Assembly (NCBI GenBank): GCA_903834835.1
Contig: CAILKO010000055.1
Span: 80,150 to 144,149, forward strand
Length of the DNA: 64,000 bases
Direction of reading: 5' to 3'
From: an uncultured Pseudomonadota bacterium
Lineage (GTDB): Bacteria > Pseudomonadota > Gammaproteobacteria > Burkholderiales > SG8-39
Below are positions 42,630 to 51,778 of the stretch, in pieces. The notes under the pieces are model-generated. The model was given only the letters and a program-made list of their open reading frames with translations. It did no database searches and was not told the DNA's origin. Numbering within the stretch: the first letter of the stretch is position 1; each line of letters begins with the position of its first letter. A program made the translations under genes and the position numbers.

Positions 42630-43244
42630 TCAGGCAGAACCGCGCTTCGAACCGATGCGGGATTCAGTCCCGTCGATCAGACGCCGGATATTGTCCTTGT
42701 GACGCCAGACGAGCAACAGCGAGAGCGCGAGCGAGGCGGGTAGCAGCGGCGAGAACCCGAACAGCCAGAAACAATAGGCCGGAGCAAACACTGCGGCCGC
42801 CAGGGCAGCGAGCGAGGAATAGCGGAAGAAGACCGCAAACGCCACCCATGTACCGATCACCGCAAGACCCAGCCACGGGTTCCACGCGAGCAGCACACCC
42901 GCCGCGGTCGCGACGCCCTTGCCACCGGCAAAGCCGTGGAAAAGCGGAAACAGGTGGCCAACAAAAACCGCCACACCGGCGACGCAGGCAGCGTTCACCG
43001 CAAGCGCCGGATCCCGCGCGAACACCGCAGAAGCAAGCATGACCGCCACGGCCCCTTTGCCCGCATCACCAGCAAGGGTCGCTGCGGCCGCAGCGCGCTT
43101 CCCGGTACGCAACACGTTGGTGGCGCCCGGATTCCCGGACCCGTAGGTTCGCGGGTCCGGCATGCCCATGACGCGGCTCACAAGGATCGCGAAGGAAATC
43201 GAACCCAGCAGGTAGGCGGCAAACGCCGTGATCAACAGTTCCAT
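42630..43244 (-). CDS. plsY: Acyl-phosphate:glycerol-3-phosphate acyltransferase PlsY
   Basis: The 204-residue integral membrane enzyme uses acyl-phosphate to acylate glycerol-3-phosphate at position 1, starting phospholipid synthesis. There are five hydrophobic segments and the three family motifs, [24 protein letters not shown] and the region near [14 protein letters not shown]. It is divergent from folB, the same order seen around E. coli plsY, folB and tsaD. Confidence 0.96.
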   Translation of the reverse strand: MELLITAFAAYLLGSISFAILVSRVMGMPDPRTYGSGNPGATNVLRTGKRAAAAATLAGDAGKGAVAVMLASAVFARDPALAVNAACVAGVAVFVGHLFPLFHGFAGGKGVATAAGVLLAWNPWLGLAVIGTWVAFAVFFRYSSLAALAAAVFAPAYCFWLFGFSPLLPASLALSLLLVWRHKDNIRRLIDGTESRIGSKRGSA

Positions 43245-43312
43245 GATGGTGAAATTCTATCCAAGAGCGGGCGCAGCGTGCCTTCAGGCGTCGCGTTGCC
43301 ATGCCGGAAACC

Positions 43313-43318
43313 TATAAT
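43313..43318 (+). promoter_or_regulatory. -10 box of folB
   Basis: A perfect TATAAT ends 10 nt before the folB ATG (43329). Transcription would start about 4 nt before the start codon and no Shine-Dalgarno is visible, so a leaderless mRNA is likely if this box is used. A matching -35 was not found. Confidence 0.45.
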
Positions 43319-43328
43319 TCCGCAAACG

Positions 43329-43700
43329 ATGGACCATATTTTCATACGCGATCTGCGCATCGTGACCCTGATCGGCGTGCACCGGCACGAGAAGATCGCG
43401 CCCCAGACCGTGCGCATGGACCTGGACGTCGGGATCTCGAACCGCGCCGTATTCGAATCCGACCGCATCGGTGACTGCATCGATTACTCCAAGGTGATCG
43501 AGCGTGTCACCGCGCTCGCCGGCGCCCAGCACTACCACCTCATCGAAACACTGGCCGAGCGGGTCTCCGCGCTGCTGCTTGCGGAATTCGGCGCCGGCTG
43601 GGTACGCGTGTCGATCGCGAAGCTCGGCGTGCTGAAGAACGGCACCACGGCCGGCGTGACGATCGAGCGCTCCGCGCCCACCACGCCCGGCGCTTCCTGA
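43329..43700 (+). CDS. folB: Dihydroneopterin aldolase FolB
   Basis: The 123-residue folate-pathway enzyme cleaves 7,8-dihydroneopterin to 6-hydroxymethyl-dihydropterin. Motifs are IFIRDLRIVTLIGVHRHEK, the DCIDYSKVIERV region, the substrate-binding glutamate in HLIETLAERV, and the lysine in SIAKLGVLKNGTTAGV. ATG at 43329 sits just after a perfect -10 box. It converges on xerD. Confidence 0.95.
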   Translation: MDHIFIRDLRIVTLIGVHRHEKIAPQTVRMDLDVGISNRAVFESDRIGDCIDYSKVIERVTALAGAQHYHLIETLAERVSALLLAEFGAGWVRVSIAKLGVLKNGTTAGVTIERSAPTTPGAS

Positions 43701-43714
43701 GCAACCCTGGGAGG

Positions 43715-44611
43715 TCAGCCGCGCGGATGATGCCGCGCGTGCAGCTGCTTCAGCCGCTCGCGTGCGACGTGGGTGTAGATCTGGGTGGTCGAGATATCGG
43801 CATGGCCGAGTAGCATCTGCACGACGCGCAGATCCGCGCCGTGGTTGATGAGATGCGTCGCAAAAGCATGGCGCAGCACATGCGGCGATAGCGGTTTGCC
43901 CGGAATCGCCCTCGCTCCGTAGCGCTTGATGAGGTACCAGAATGCCTGGCGGGTCATCCCGTCGCCGCGCGCCGTGACAAACAGGCGCGCACAAGGCTCC
44001 GCCCGCGCATGGCCGCCCAGGATCACCGGGCGGCCTTCGTCAAGATAACGCTGCAGCCAGGCAATGGCCTCTTCCCCGAGCGGAACAAGACGCTCTTTCG
44101 AGCCCTTTCCGGTCACGCGCAGAACGCCGGCTCCGAGATCGACGCCGTAGCTGTCCAGTCCTACCAGTTCCGATACCCTCAGACCGCTCGCATAGAGCAC
44201 TTCCAGCATCGCCCGGTCACGCAACCCGATTGGCGTCGCCGGATCGGGCGCGGCGAGCAAGGCTTCCACATCCTCTTCCGAGAGACTCTTCGGCAGGCGC
44301 GGCGCACGCCGGGGCGGTTCGATGCGCAGTGTCGGATCGCGATCGGTCAAGCGCTCGCGTATGCAGTACTGGTAGAACCGCTTCAGGCTGGAGAGTCGGC
44401 GCGCGGCGCTCGATGCCCTGCCTGCGCGCGCAGCGAGAAACCGCGCAAGGTCTGTTTCCGTGGCAGCCACCATGTCCGCATCGCCAAGAAAGGCAGCGAG
44501 CTGCGCCAGATCCGCGCGGTACGAGGCCAGGGTCGCCGGCGCGAGACCGTCTTCCAGCCACAATGCGTCGCAGAACGCATCGAGAATCGCATTGTCCGAC
44601 TCGCGACTCAT
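43715..44611 (-). CDS. xerD: Tyrosine recombinase XerD
   Basis: The 298-residue site-specific recombinase works with XerC at dif to resolve chromosome dimers. The catalytic set is visible: Arg in LYASGLRVSELVG, Lys in TGKGSKERLVPLG, His-x-x-Arg in SPHVLRHAFATHL, His in LLGHADISTTQ, and the nucleophile Tyr in QIYTHV. The N-terminal SAM-like domain occupies residues 1-90. XerD rather than XerC is inferred from overall length and sequence. Its ATG overlaps the stop of the chalcone-isomerase-like gene (ATGA). Confidence 0.92.
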   Translation of the reverse strand: MSRESDNAILDAFCDALWLEDGLAPATLASYRADLAQLAAFLGDADMVAATETDLARFLAARAGRASSAARRLSSLKRFYQYCIRERLTDRDPTLRIEPPRRAPRLPKSLSEEDVEALLAAPDPATPIGLRDRAMLEVLYASGLRVSELVGLDSYGVDLGAGVLRVTGKGSKERLVPLGEEAIAWLQRYLDEGRPVILGGHARAEPCARLFVTARGDGMTRQAFWYLIKRYGARAIPGKPLSPHVLRHAFATHLINHGADLRVVQMLLGHADISTTQIYTHVARERLKQLHARHHPRG

Positions 44612-45186
44612 GCGCCGCCCAGCAGCCCCTGGCGTATGTCCGTCTGCGCGGGCTTTTCGCCCAGCCAGATGCGAAGCAGCGCGCGGTAGAAGTCCTCACC
44701 CGCGATCGGCTGCCCCCGAGACTTGCCATCGATCGTGACGAGCGTTCCGCCTGCGGGCTGCCAGTCGAGCTCGATGTGCATGCCCTCGCGCGCCTCGCCC
44801 ACACCGCGCACGAGTGCGCCGAATTCGGCGATCCGCGGCTCGAGCGCGCGCAGATCCTCCGCGCTGTTGTTATCGCGCATGCCGTCGTTCAGTGCTTCGA
44901 TGAACTGATTCGCGCCCACATCGCGCAGCATGCGTATGGATACGCGCTTCGCGCCCGCGAGGCCTAGCACTTCGCCCGGGTCGCGAGTCTTCTTCGGCAG
45001 GTAGAGCGCGATCACATACACCCGAAAGAACGCGCGCTTGCGCAGCCCCATGCCATTCAGCGCGAGGCGCGTGCCGTCCGCGGCAGTCGCAGACTCGGGC
45101 ACTACAATGCCCGCAAGCTCGGCAGCCGCTGCCGGGTGGCCCGCGATGAGCAGCAACATCACACAGATCAGGCGAACGAATCTCAT
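44608..45186 (-). CDS. Chalcone-isomerase-like periplasmic protein
   Basis: The 192-residue protein has an N-terminal signal peptide (LICVMLLLIAGHPAAA) and a single chalcone-isomerase-like domain. The core pattern is LNGMGLRKRAFFRVYVIALY, then SIRMLRDVGANQFIEALNDG and the C-terminal GEDFYRALLRIWLGEKP. Bacterial members of this fold are not flavonoid enzymes and mostly have unknown roles, possibly in lipid binding. It is translationally coupled to xerD by ATGA, probably a positional rather than functional link. Confidence 0.85.
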   Translation of the reverse strand: MRFVRLICVMLLLIAGHPAAAAELAGIVVPESATAADGTRLALNGMGLRKRAFFRVYVIALYLPKKTRDPGEVLGLAGAKRVSIRMLRDVGANQFIEALNDGMRDNNSAEDLRALEPRIAEFGALVRGVGEAREGMHIELDWQPAGGTLVTIDGKSRGQPIAGEDFYRALLRIWLGEKPAQTDIRQGLLGGA

Positions 45187-45276
45187 GGATCTCTCCTGCC
45201 CTCGAGTACAGCCTGCGACACCGGCCCGTGAGACGGATGATAGCGGCAGCCGGGGCGGATGGCCGGGGAGCAGCGC

Positions 45277-46821
45277 TTGAACGCGCGGCGCCGCGCACTG
45301 CTCCAGGCGCTCGCCGCGGCAGGTCTCGTCCCGGGCTGCGCTAGTCCGCCGCGCGTCGATGCCCCGGGCTTCGTCCGCGACCCGTTCGCGCTCGGCGTGG
45401 CGGCGGGTTATCCCGGACCCGATGGCATTACGCTCTGGACCCGCCTCATGCTCGACTCGGCCGATGCCGGGATGGCCGCTTCTGCCATCCCGGTGCGTTG
45501 GGAAATCGCCGCGGATGCGCAGTTCCACCGTATTCTCACTCAGGGCAGCATAGACGCCCTGCCCGGCGAAGCGCACAGCGTGCATGTGGATATCGGGGGA
45601 CTCGGCCCCGCACGCTGGTATCACTACCGTTTTCATGCAGGCGCCGCCACGAGCCGCAGCGGCCGCTTCCTCACCGCGCCTGCGCCCGGCACCATGCCCG
45701 CAGGATTGAAGCTTGCGTTCGCCTCCTGCCAGCAGTACGAACAGGGCTACTTCGCTGCGCACCGGCACATCGCCGCTGACGAACCCGAGCTTGTCGTGTT
45801 CCTCGGCGACTACATCTACGAATCGTCCTGGGGGCGCAGTCACGTGCGCAAGCACGACGCGCCCGAGCCCTACACGCTCGCCGAGTACCGCGCGCGTCAT
45901 GCGCTGTACAAGGGCGACACGGACCTGCAGGCGGCGCACGCGACCTGCGCCTGGCTCGTGACCTGGGACGATCACGAAGTGGACAACGACTATGCCAACG
46001 ACCGCCCGGAGGATGGCATGCCCGCGCCCGTCTTCCTCGCGCGACGCGCCGCGGCCTACCAGGCCTATTACGAGCACATGCCGCTGCCCGCATCGATGCG
46101 CCCTCGCGCCGGGGCGCTGCCCCTCCACACCGCGCGCGACTGGGGTCGGCTCGCGCGTCTTCACATGCTGGACGACCGCCAGTACCGCTCGCATCAGGCT
46201 TGCGCACCCGCGCGGCGCGGTGGCGGGTCCACACGGGTCGAGCGCGCTGCCTGCGCGGAGCTTGATGCGCCCGGCCGCAGTCTGCTCGGCGCGGAACAGG
46301 AGACCTGGCTGGACAGCTCACTCGCCGACTCACCCGCGGCCTGGAATCTCGTCGGCCAGCAGACCCTGGTCGCGCCCTTCGCCGATCTGCGCAACGGCCG
46401 CCACGGCATCTGGACCGACGGCTGGGACGGCTACCCGGCCGCGCGCCGTCGCCTGATGCAGAGCCTCGCGCGTGCGCGCAACCCGGTGGTGTTCGGCGGC
46501 GATGTGCACAGCTTTCATGTCGCGGATCTGCACCTTGATCCCGAGGACCGCCGGACACCGCTCGTGGCGGCCGAGTTCGTCGCAACCTCGGTCACCTCGC
46601 AAGGCAATACGCAGACACGCATCGACGCGATCGCGGCCCTGCATCCCCACATGAAGCTCGCCGATGCGCGCTACCGCGGCTATCTGCGCGTGCGGCTCAC
46701 GCCGCACCGGATGGAGGCCGAACTTCGCGCGCTGCGCAACGTGTCGAGCCCGGATGCGGTCTGCGACACGCTTGCAAGCTTCGCGGTGGAAGACGGCAAG
46801 CCGGGCGCACGCCGCATCTGA
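45277..46821 (+). CDS. phoD: PhoD-family alkaline phosphatase/phosphodiesterase
   Basis: The protein is about 514 residues, with a Tat-like N-terminus (ARRRALLQALAAAGLVPGC) and a possible lipobox cysteine. The PhoD N-domain (ITLWTRLMLD) comes next, then the metallophosphatase core with ASCQQYEQGYF, VVFLGDYIYES, VTWDDHEVDNDYAND and VVFGGDVHSFHV, which hold the Fe/Ca ligands. It is exported and hydrolyses phosphomono- or diesters, typically for phosphate scavenging. TTG at 45277 has GGGGAG at proper spacing and is preferred to ATG at 45259, which lacks a spaced Shine-Dalgarno. No Pho box was recognised. Confidence 0.92.
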   Translation: MNARRRALLQALAAAGLVPGCASPPRVDAPGFVRDPFALGVAAGYPGPDGITLWTRLMLDSADAGMAASAIPVRWEIAADAQFHRILTQGSIDALPGEAHSVHVDIGGLGPARWYHYRFHAGAATSRSGRFLTAPAPGTMPAGLKLAFASCQQYEQGYFAAHRHIAADEPELVVFLGDYIYESSWGRSHVRKHDAPEPYTLAEYRARHALYKGDTDLQAAHATCAWLVTWDDHEVDNDYANDRPEDGMPAPVFLARRAAAYQAYYEHMPLPASMRPRAGALPLHTARDWGRLARLHMLDDRQYRSHQACAPARRGGGSTRVERAACAELDAPGRSLLGAEQETWLDSSLADSPAAWNLVGQQTLVAPFADLRNGRHGIWTDGWDGYPAARRRLMQSLARARNPVVFGGDVHSFHVADLHLDPEDRRTPLVAAEFVATSVTSQGNTQTRIDAIAALHPHMKLADARYRGYLRVRLTPHRMEAELRALRNVSSPDAVCDTLASFAVEDGKPGARRI

Positions 46822-46953
46822 CCCGCAGCCTGCAAAGGCCGGGGCTGGCGCGCCGCACTAGAATCCGCGCCTGAGACGACGCTGTCCGGAACTCTGCCGC
46901 GCACCGAGGACAGCTCCGCAGAAGACGTCACCCCGGGGGGAACCGGTACACAT

Positions 46954-49900
46954 ATGTCCGACGCCATAGCCGATCAGCCGGATGCGCCTGCCGAAGGCAT
47001 GCTGCTCTGGACGCCCTCGCCCGCGCGCAGGGCGCGCAGCAACATGGCGCACTACATGCGCTGGCTCGCAGACGAACGCGACCTCGCGTTCGAGGACTAT
47101 GCTGCGCTGTGGCGCTGGTCGGTCACCGACGTGGAAGCCTTCTGGGCCTCGCTCTGGGCGTATTTCCGCATTGAATCCACGACGCCCTGGACCCGCGTGC
47201 TTGATGCGCATCGCATGCCCGGGGCGCGCTGGTTCGAGGGTGCACGCCTGAACTACGCGCAGCACGCGCTGCGCCATGCAACGCGCACCGGCCCTGCGAT
47301 CATCTCGCAATCCGAGCTTCGCGGCCGCGAGGAAGTTTCCTGGCGCGATCTGGCCGCTCGGGTCGCTGCGGTAGCGGCCGGCCTGCGCGCGCTCGGCATC
47401 GGCGAAGGCGACCGGGTCGTGTCCTGTATGCCGCATGTTCCCGAGACCGTGATCGCGTTCCTTGCCTGCGCGAGCCTTGGCGCAGTCTGGTCGAGCTGTT
47501 CTCCGGACATGGGTGCGGGCGCGGTCACCGACCGCTTTCGCCAGATCGAACCGAAACTCCTTTTTGCGGTGGACGGCTACCGCTACGGAGGCCGCGACTT
47601 CGACCGGCGCGCCACGGTCGCAGAGCTGCAGGAGGCACTGCCAACGCTCGAGCATCTCGTGCTGCTGCCCATGCTCGACACCGCCACCGGCACGTCCGGC
47701 CTGCGTAACGCAAGGCTGTGGTCCGCGCTCTGCGCGAACCCCGGCCTCACGACAGCTGGCGCGCACGTCTATGCCCAGGTCCCCTTCGATCACCCGCTCT
47801 GGATCGTGTACTCCTCCGGCACCACAGGGTTGCCCAAGGCGATCGTCCACGGGCACGGCGGCATCGTGCTCGATCACCTGAAGATGATGGCCCTGCACAT
47901 GGACCTGCATCCGGGCGAGCGCTTCTTCTGGATGACCACGACCGGGTGGATCATGTGGAACGTACTGCTCGGCGGACTGCTGTGCGGCGCCACCATCGTG
48001 CTGTTCGACGGCAATCCGGGCTGGCCGGACCTCGATACGCTCTGGCGCACCGTAGCCGAGAACCGCGTGCAGTGTTTCGGCGCCGGCGCGGCCTACTTCA
48101 ACGCCTGCATGAAGGCGGGTCTGCGCCCTGGCGAGCGGCACGATCTGTCAGCGCTCACCCAGGTCGGCTCCACCGGCTCCCCGCTTACGGTGGAGAACTT
48201 CATCTGGCTCTACGAGTCGGTGAAGCACGACATGCAGGTCGCTTCCGCGAGCGGGGGGACGGACCTCGCCGGCGCATTTGTCGGCGGCTGTCCACTGCTG
48301 CCGGTCACCGCGGGCGAGATCCAGTGCCACCTGCTCGGCATGGCGGTCGCGGCCTACGACGAGGCGGGCCTGCCGGTTGTCGGGGAGGTTGGCGAACTCG
48401 TGGCCACCGAGCCCTTTCCGAGCATGCCGGTGCAGTTCTGGAACGATCCCGGGGACCGGCGCTATCGTGAAAGCTATTTCGAGCACTACCCGGGCGTATG
48501 GCGGCATGGCGACTGGATCCGCATCACGCCCGAAGGGCGCTCGGTGATCTACGGCCGCTCGGACACCACCATCAACCGCCAGGGCATCCGCATGGGCACG
48601 AGCGAGATCTACCGCGCGGTGGACGAGGCGCCTGAAATCCTGGACAGCATGGTGGTGGATCTGGAATACCTCGGGCGCGAGTCCTTCATGCCGCTTTTTG
48701 TCGTGCTGAAGTCGGGCTGCGTGCTGGACGATGCCCTGCGCGCAAGGATCGTGGAGGCCATCCGCCGGCGCGCCTCGCCGCGCCATGTGCCGACAGCGAT
48801 TTACGCCGTGGCCGACCTCCCGCGCACGCTGAGCGGCAAGAAGATGGAACTGCCTGTGCGCCGGCTGCTGCTCGGCCAGCCCGTGGAGAAAGTCGCGAGC
48901 CCGGATGCGATGGCGAATCCGGAATCGCTTGCCTGGTATGTCGAGCTCGCCCGTAAACTCGGGCGCCAGGCTGCACCCCCGATTCTTGTGCCCCCGCCCG
49001 GGGCGGAACCGCAGAAAGGAAATGCGCAAATGAAGAAGGTCTACCCCGACGCCGCCACCGCCCTCGCGGGCTTGCTGAAGGACGGCATGACCATCGCCGC
49101 AGGCGGCTTCGGCCTGTGCGGCATCCCCGAGAACTTCATCGTCGCGCTGCGCGACAGCGGTGTGAAGGATCTCACCATCGTCGGCAACAATGCAGGCGTG
49201 GACGACTTCGGCATGGGCATTCTGCTGAAGACGCGCCAGGTAAAGCGCGTGATCGCCTCCTACGTCGGAGAGAACAAGGAGTTCGAGCGCCAGGTGCTCG
49301 CGGGCGAACTCGATCTCGCGCTCACCCCCCAGGGCACGCTCGCCGAGAAGCTGAGGGCAGGCGGCGCCGGCATCCCCGGCTTCTATACGCGCACCGCCGC
49401 CGGCACCAAGCTCGCCGAGGGCAAGGACACCCGGCGCTTCGGCGATCGGGACTATGTGCTCGAAGAAGCGATCCAGGCCGACGTTTCGATGGTCAAGGCC
49501 TGGAAGGGGGACACCGCCGGCAATCTCATCTTCCGCAAGACTTCGCGCAACTTCAATCCGATGATCGCGACCTGCGGCCGTGTGACGGTGGCCGAAGTGG
49601 AGCACCTGGTGCCGGCCGGCGAACTCGATCCGGACCAGATCCACACGCCCGGCATCTACGTGGATCGCATCATCCAGGGCACGAACTATGAAAAGCGCAT
49701 CGAGTTCCGCACGCTGCGCGGGGCCACCGGCAAGAAGGACTCGCCGATCCGCGAGCTCATGGCCAAGCGCGCGGCGCAGGAACTGCGCGACGGCTACTAC
49801 GTGAACCTCGGCATCGGCATCCCGACCCTGGTCGCGAACTACATTCCGGAGAACGTCACCGTCACACTGCAATCGGAGAACGGACTCCTCGGCATCGGCC

Positions 49901-50376
49901 CCTTCCCGACCGAGGCGGAAGTCGACGCCGATCTCATCAACGCCGGCAAGCAGACGGTGACCACGCTTCCGGGTTCCAGTTTCTTCTCGAGTTCGGATTC
50001 CTTCGCAATGATCCGGGGCGGTCATGTCGACCTTTCCATCCTCGGTGGCCTGGAAGTCGCGGAGAACGGCGATCTCGCCAACTGGATGGTGCCGGGCAAG
50101 ATGGTGAAGGGGCCGGGCGGGGCGATGGACCTCGTCTCGGGCGTGAAGCGCGTGGTGGTGCTGATGGAGCACACCGCGAAGGACGGCAGTTCCAAGATTC
50201 TCGAGCGCTGTACCTTGCCGATCACCGGTCAGGGCGTGGTCAACCTCATCATCACCGATCTGTGCGTGTTCGAAGTCGAGGCGGGCAAGGGTCTGGTGCT
50301 GAAGGAACTGCACCCGGGCGTGACGCTGGACGAGGTGCGCAGCAAGACGGCGGCGAAGTTCCGTTCGGCCCTCTAG
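46954..50376 (+). CDS. Acetoacetyl-CoA synthetase fused to 3-oxoacid CoA-transferase (alpha and beta)
   Basis: This is one uninterrupted frame of 1,140 residues. Residues 1-665 are an AacS-type acyl-CoA synthetase: AMP-binding loop [18 protein letters not shown] at 286, [11 protein letters not shown], and catalytic lysine near 629-630 in LSGKKMEL. A Pro-rich linker (about 672-690) leads to [12 protein letters not shown] at 693, a normal CoA-transferase A-subunit start, with [12 protein letters not shown]. The B part begins near 930 ([14 protein letters not shown]), with catalytic glutamate 975 in [11 protein letters not shown]. Both enzymes make acetoacetyl-CoA from acetoacetate, one spending ATP, the other taking CoA from succinyl-CoA. 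AAAGGA upstream of Met693 may allow internal initiation. Confidence 0.92.
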   Translation: MSDAIADQPDAPAEGMLLWTPSPARRARSNMAHYMRWLADERDLAFEDYAALWRWSVTDVEAFWASLWAYFRIESTTPWTRVLDAHRMPGARWFEGARLNYAQHALRHATRTGPAIISQSELRGREEVSWRDLAARVAAVAAGLRALGIGEGDRVVSCMPHVPETVIAFLACASLGAVWSSCSPDMGAGAVTDRFRQIEPKLLFAVDGYRYGGRDFDRRATVAELQEALPTLEHLVLLPMLDTATGTSGLRNARLWSALCANPGLTTAGAHVYAQVPFDHPLWIVYSSGTTGLPKAIVHGHGGIVLDHLKMMALHMDLHPGERFFWMTTTGWIMWNVLLGGLLCGATIVLFDGNPGWPDLDTLWRTVAENRVQCFGAGAAYFNACMKAGLRPGERHDLSALTQVGSTGSPLTVENFIWLYESVKHDMQVASASGGTDLAGAFVGGCPLLPVTAGEIQCHLLGMAVAAYDEAGLPVVGEVGELVATEPFPSMPVQFWNDPGDRRYRESYFEHYPGVWRHGDWIRITPEGRSVIYGRSDTTINRQGIRMGTSEIYRAVDEAPEILDSMVVDLEYLGRESFMPLFVVLKSGCVLDDALRARIVEAIRRRASPRHVPTAIYAVADLPRTLSGKKMELPVRRLLLGQPVEKVASPDAMANPESLAWYVELARKLGRQAAPPILVPPPGAEPQKGNAQMKKVYPDAATALAGLLKDGMTIAAGGFGLCGIPENFIVALRDSGVKDLTIVGNNAGVDDFGMGILLKTRQVKRVIASYVGENKEFERQVLAGELDLALTPQGTLAEKLRAGGAGIPGFYTRTAAGTKLAEGKDTRRFGDRDYVLEEAIQADVSMVKAWKGDTAGNLIFRKTSRNFNPMIATCGRVTVAEVEHLVPAGELDPDQIHTPGIYVDRIIQGTNYEKRIEFRTLRGATGKKDSPIRELMAKRAAQELRDGYYVNLGIGIPTLVANYIPENVTVTLQSENGLLGIGPFPTEAEVDADLINAGKQTVTTLPGSSFFSSSDSFAMIRGGHVDLSILGGLEVAENGDLANWMVPGKMVKGPGGAMDLVSGVKRVVVLMEHTAKDGSSKILERCTLPITGQGVVNLIITDLCVFEVEAGKGLVLKELHPGVTLDEVRSKTAAKFRSAL
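49016..49032 (+). promoter_or_regulatory. Internal ribosome-binding site before codon 693 of the fusion gene
   Basis: AAAGGA (49016-49021) lies 8 nt before ATG 49030, which encodes the first residue of the CoA-transferase part. It looks like the retained Shine-Dalgarno of a once separate gene. It could yield a free CoA-transferase of about 448 residues in addition to the fusion. Confidence 0.5.
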
Positions 50377-50424
50377 TGCGCGACGCGTTCACAGCACATA
50401 CCGGTCAGGAAATTCCGTGCGCCA

Positions 50425-50462
50425 CGACATAGATAGTAACATATACGTTACTATCTATGTCG
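50425..50462. repeat. Hyphenated palindrome C, perfect 16-bp arms
   Basis: CGACATAGATAGTAAC and GTTACTATCTATGTCG flank ATATAC, with 16 of 16 positions paired. It lies 48 nt after the fusion-gene stop and 46 nt before the EamA transporter ATG. It is the most regular of the three related elements. Its position would allow an operator for the transporter gene. Confidence 0.85.
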
Positions 50463-50508
50463 GAACAGTGTCCTGTACCGCCCCCGCACGGATCCTGAAC
50501 GCCCCGTA

Positions 50509-51420
50509 ATGATCCGCTCCCTGCCCGCACCGCCCCGGCGCGGCATCGCGCTCGTGCTCATGGTCATCGCGCCGATGCTGTGGAGCATTGCCGGCGTCTT
50601 CACGCGTCACGTCACCCATGCCGCGGGTTTCGAACTCGTGTTCTGGCGCAGCCTGTTTGCCGGGCTGCTGGTGGCTGCCGCGCTCGGCCTCTGGCAGGGA
50701 CGCGACGCGTTCCGGTCCGTGGCGGCCGCCGGACTGCCGGGCCTCGTCTCGGGCGCGATGTGGGCGGCGATGTTCACCGCCTTCATGCTCGCGCTCACGC
50801 TCACCAGTACCGCGCGGGTGCTCGTTGCGCAAAGCGTGTCGCCGCTCATCACCGCGCTCGCGGCCTGGTGGTTTCTGCGCGAACCGGTGTCGCGTGCCAC
50901 GTGGATCGCGATCCTCGTCGCCTGCTCAGGCATGGCCGCGATGTTCCAGCAGGGACTTGCGGGCGGCGAACCCGGCGCACTCGCCGGCACGCTGGTCGCA
51001 CTCTGCGTGCCGCTTGTCGCGGCAGTGAACGTGGTCGTGCTGCGGCGATCGGGCGGACAAATCGACCTGGTCCCGGCGGTAATGACCGGAGCCTTCCTCT
51101 CGGCGCTCGTGAGCCTGCCGCTCGCGCTGCCGCTGCAGGCCGATGCGCGCGACATCGGCATCCTCGCCGTGCTGGGCGTCTTCCAGCTCGGCATCCCCTG
51201 CATCCTCTACGTGATCGCGAGCCGCTCGCTCAGCGCGCCCGAACTCGCCCTGCTCGCCCTGATCGAAGTGCTGCTCGGACCGCTGTGGGCATGGTGGGGG
51301 GCGAACGAAATCCCGGGCGGCGGCACGCTTGCAGGCGGGGCGCTGGTACTCGTCGCACTCGCCGGCAACCAGATCGCGGGCATGCGACGTGGCGCAGGAC
51401 CGGACGACGCCGCGCGCTGA
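50509..51420 (+). CDS. EamA/DMT-family transporter
   Basis: The 303-residue membrane protein has about ten hydrophobic segments forming two EamA repeats, the first ending near GLWQGRDAF plus the GAMWAAMFTAFMLALTL helix and the second beginning near LAGTLVALCVPLVAAVNVVVL. DMT transporters usually export amino acids, nucleotides or other metabolites. The substrate cannot be predicted. The adjacent perfect palindrome may control it. It is convergent with the lipoprotein gene. Confidence 0.88.
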   Translation: MIRSLPAPPRRGIALVLMVIAPMLWSIAGVFTRHVTHAAGFELVFWRSLFAGLLVAAALGLWQGRDAFRSVAAAGLPGLVSGAMWAAMFTAFMLALTLTSTARVLVAQSVSPLITALAAWWFLREPVSRATWIAILVACSGMAAMFQQGLAGGEPGALAGTLVALCVPLVAAVNVVVLRRSGGQIDLVPAVMTGAFLSALVSLPLALPLQADARDIGILAVLGVFQLGIPCILYVIASRSLSAPELALLALIEVLLGPLWAWWGANEIPGGGTLAGGALVLVALAGNQIAGMRRGAGPDDAAR

Positions 51421-51430
51421 TCCGCCCCGT

Positions 51431-51778
51431 TTACCTGCAGCGCAGGTTCGCGCCGGGACGCAGGATGGGACGCGTGCAGTCCTGTTCGTTGATATCGCGA
51501 CCCTCGGCCATCGGCGGAGCAGCCCGGTCGGGCATCCCCCCTGACACCGACTCGCGGCTCGCATCACGATTGATCAGCACCCCGATCACTACCGCAGCGA
51601 CCACCGCACCCAGCGCGGAACCGCTGCGCGTGTCGATGGCGACGCTCGCGCCGCTGGTGCTGGTCCCGGGCGGCGGTATACCCGCCGCCCCGCCTCCCAC
51701 ACGCACACGGGTCTCCGAGGCGCAGGCCGCAAGCAGTGCCAGCAGTACGACACCCGCCATCACCCGAGGCGCGCGCAT
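51431..51778 (-). CDS. Small putative lipoprotein
   Basis: The 115-residue protein has a lipoprotein signal (VMAGVVLLALLAACAS; lipobox LAAC, Cys19). A Gly/Pro/Ser-rich stretch follows, then a hydrophobic segment SALGAVVAAVVIGVLI that resembles a glycine-zipper-like helix, and a C-terminal domain with two cysteines (QDCTRPILRPGANLRC). No family was recognised. Its ATG lies immediately against the sua5 stop, so it is likely the last gene of the purC-purE-purK-sua5 operon. Confidence 0.7.
   Translation of the reverse strand: MRAPRVMAGVVLLALLAACASETRVRVGGGAAGIPPPGTSTSGASVAIDTRSGSALGAVVAAVVIGVLINRDASRESVSGGMPDRAAPPMAEGRDINEQDCTRPILRPGANLRCR

Noticed and set aside
48148..50313. 721-codon minus-strand open frame opposite the AacS/CoA-transferase fusion
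   Set aside because: It is antisense to conserved catalytic domains, and its composition is typical of a shadow frame.
50425..50462. Palindrome C considered as a dif/XerCD site
   Set aside because: The 6-nt central region fits, but the arms do not match the dif consensus and three related copies exist, whereas dif is unique.
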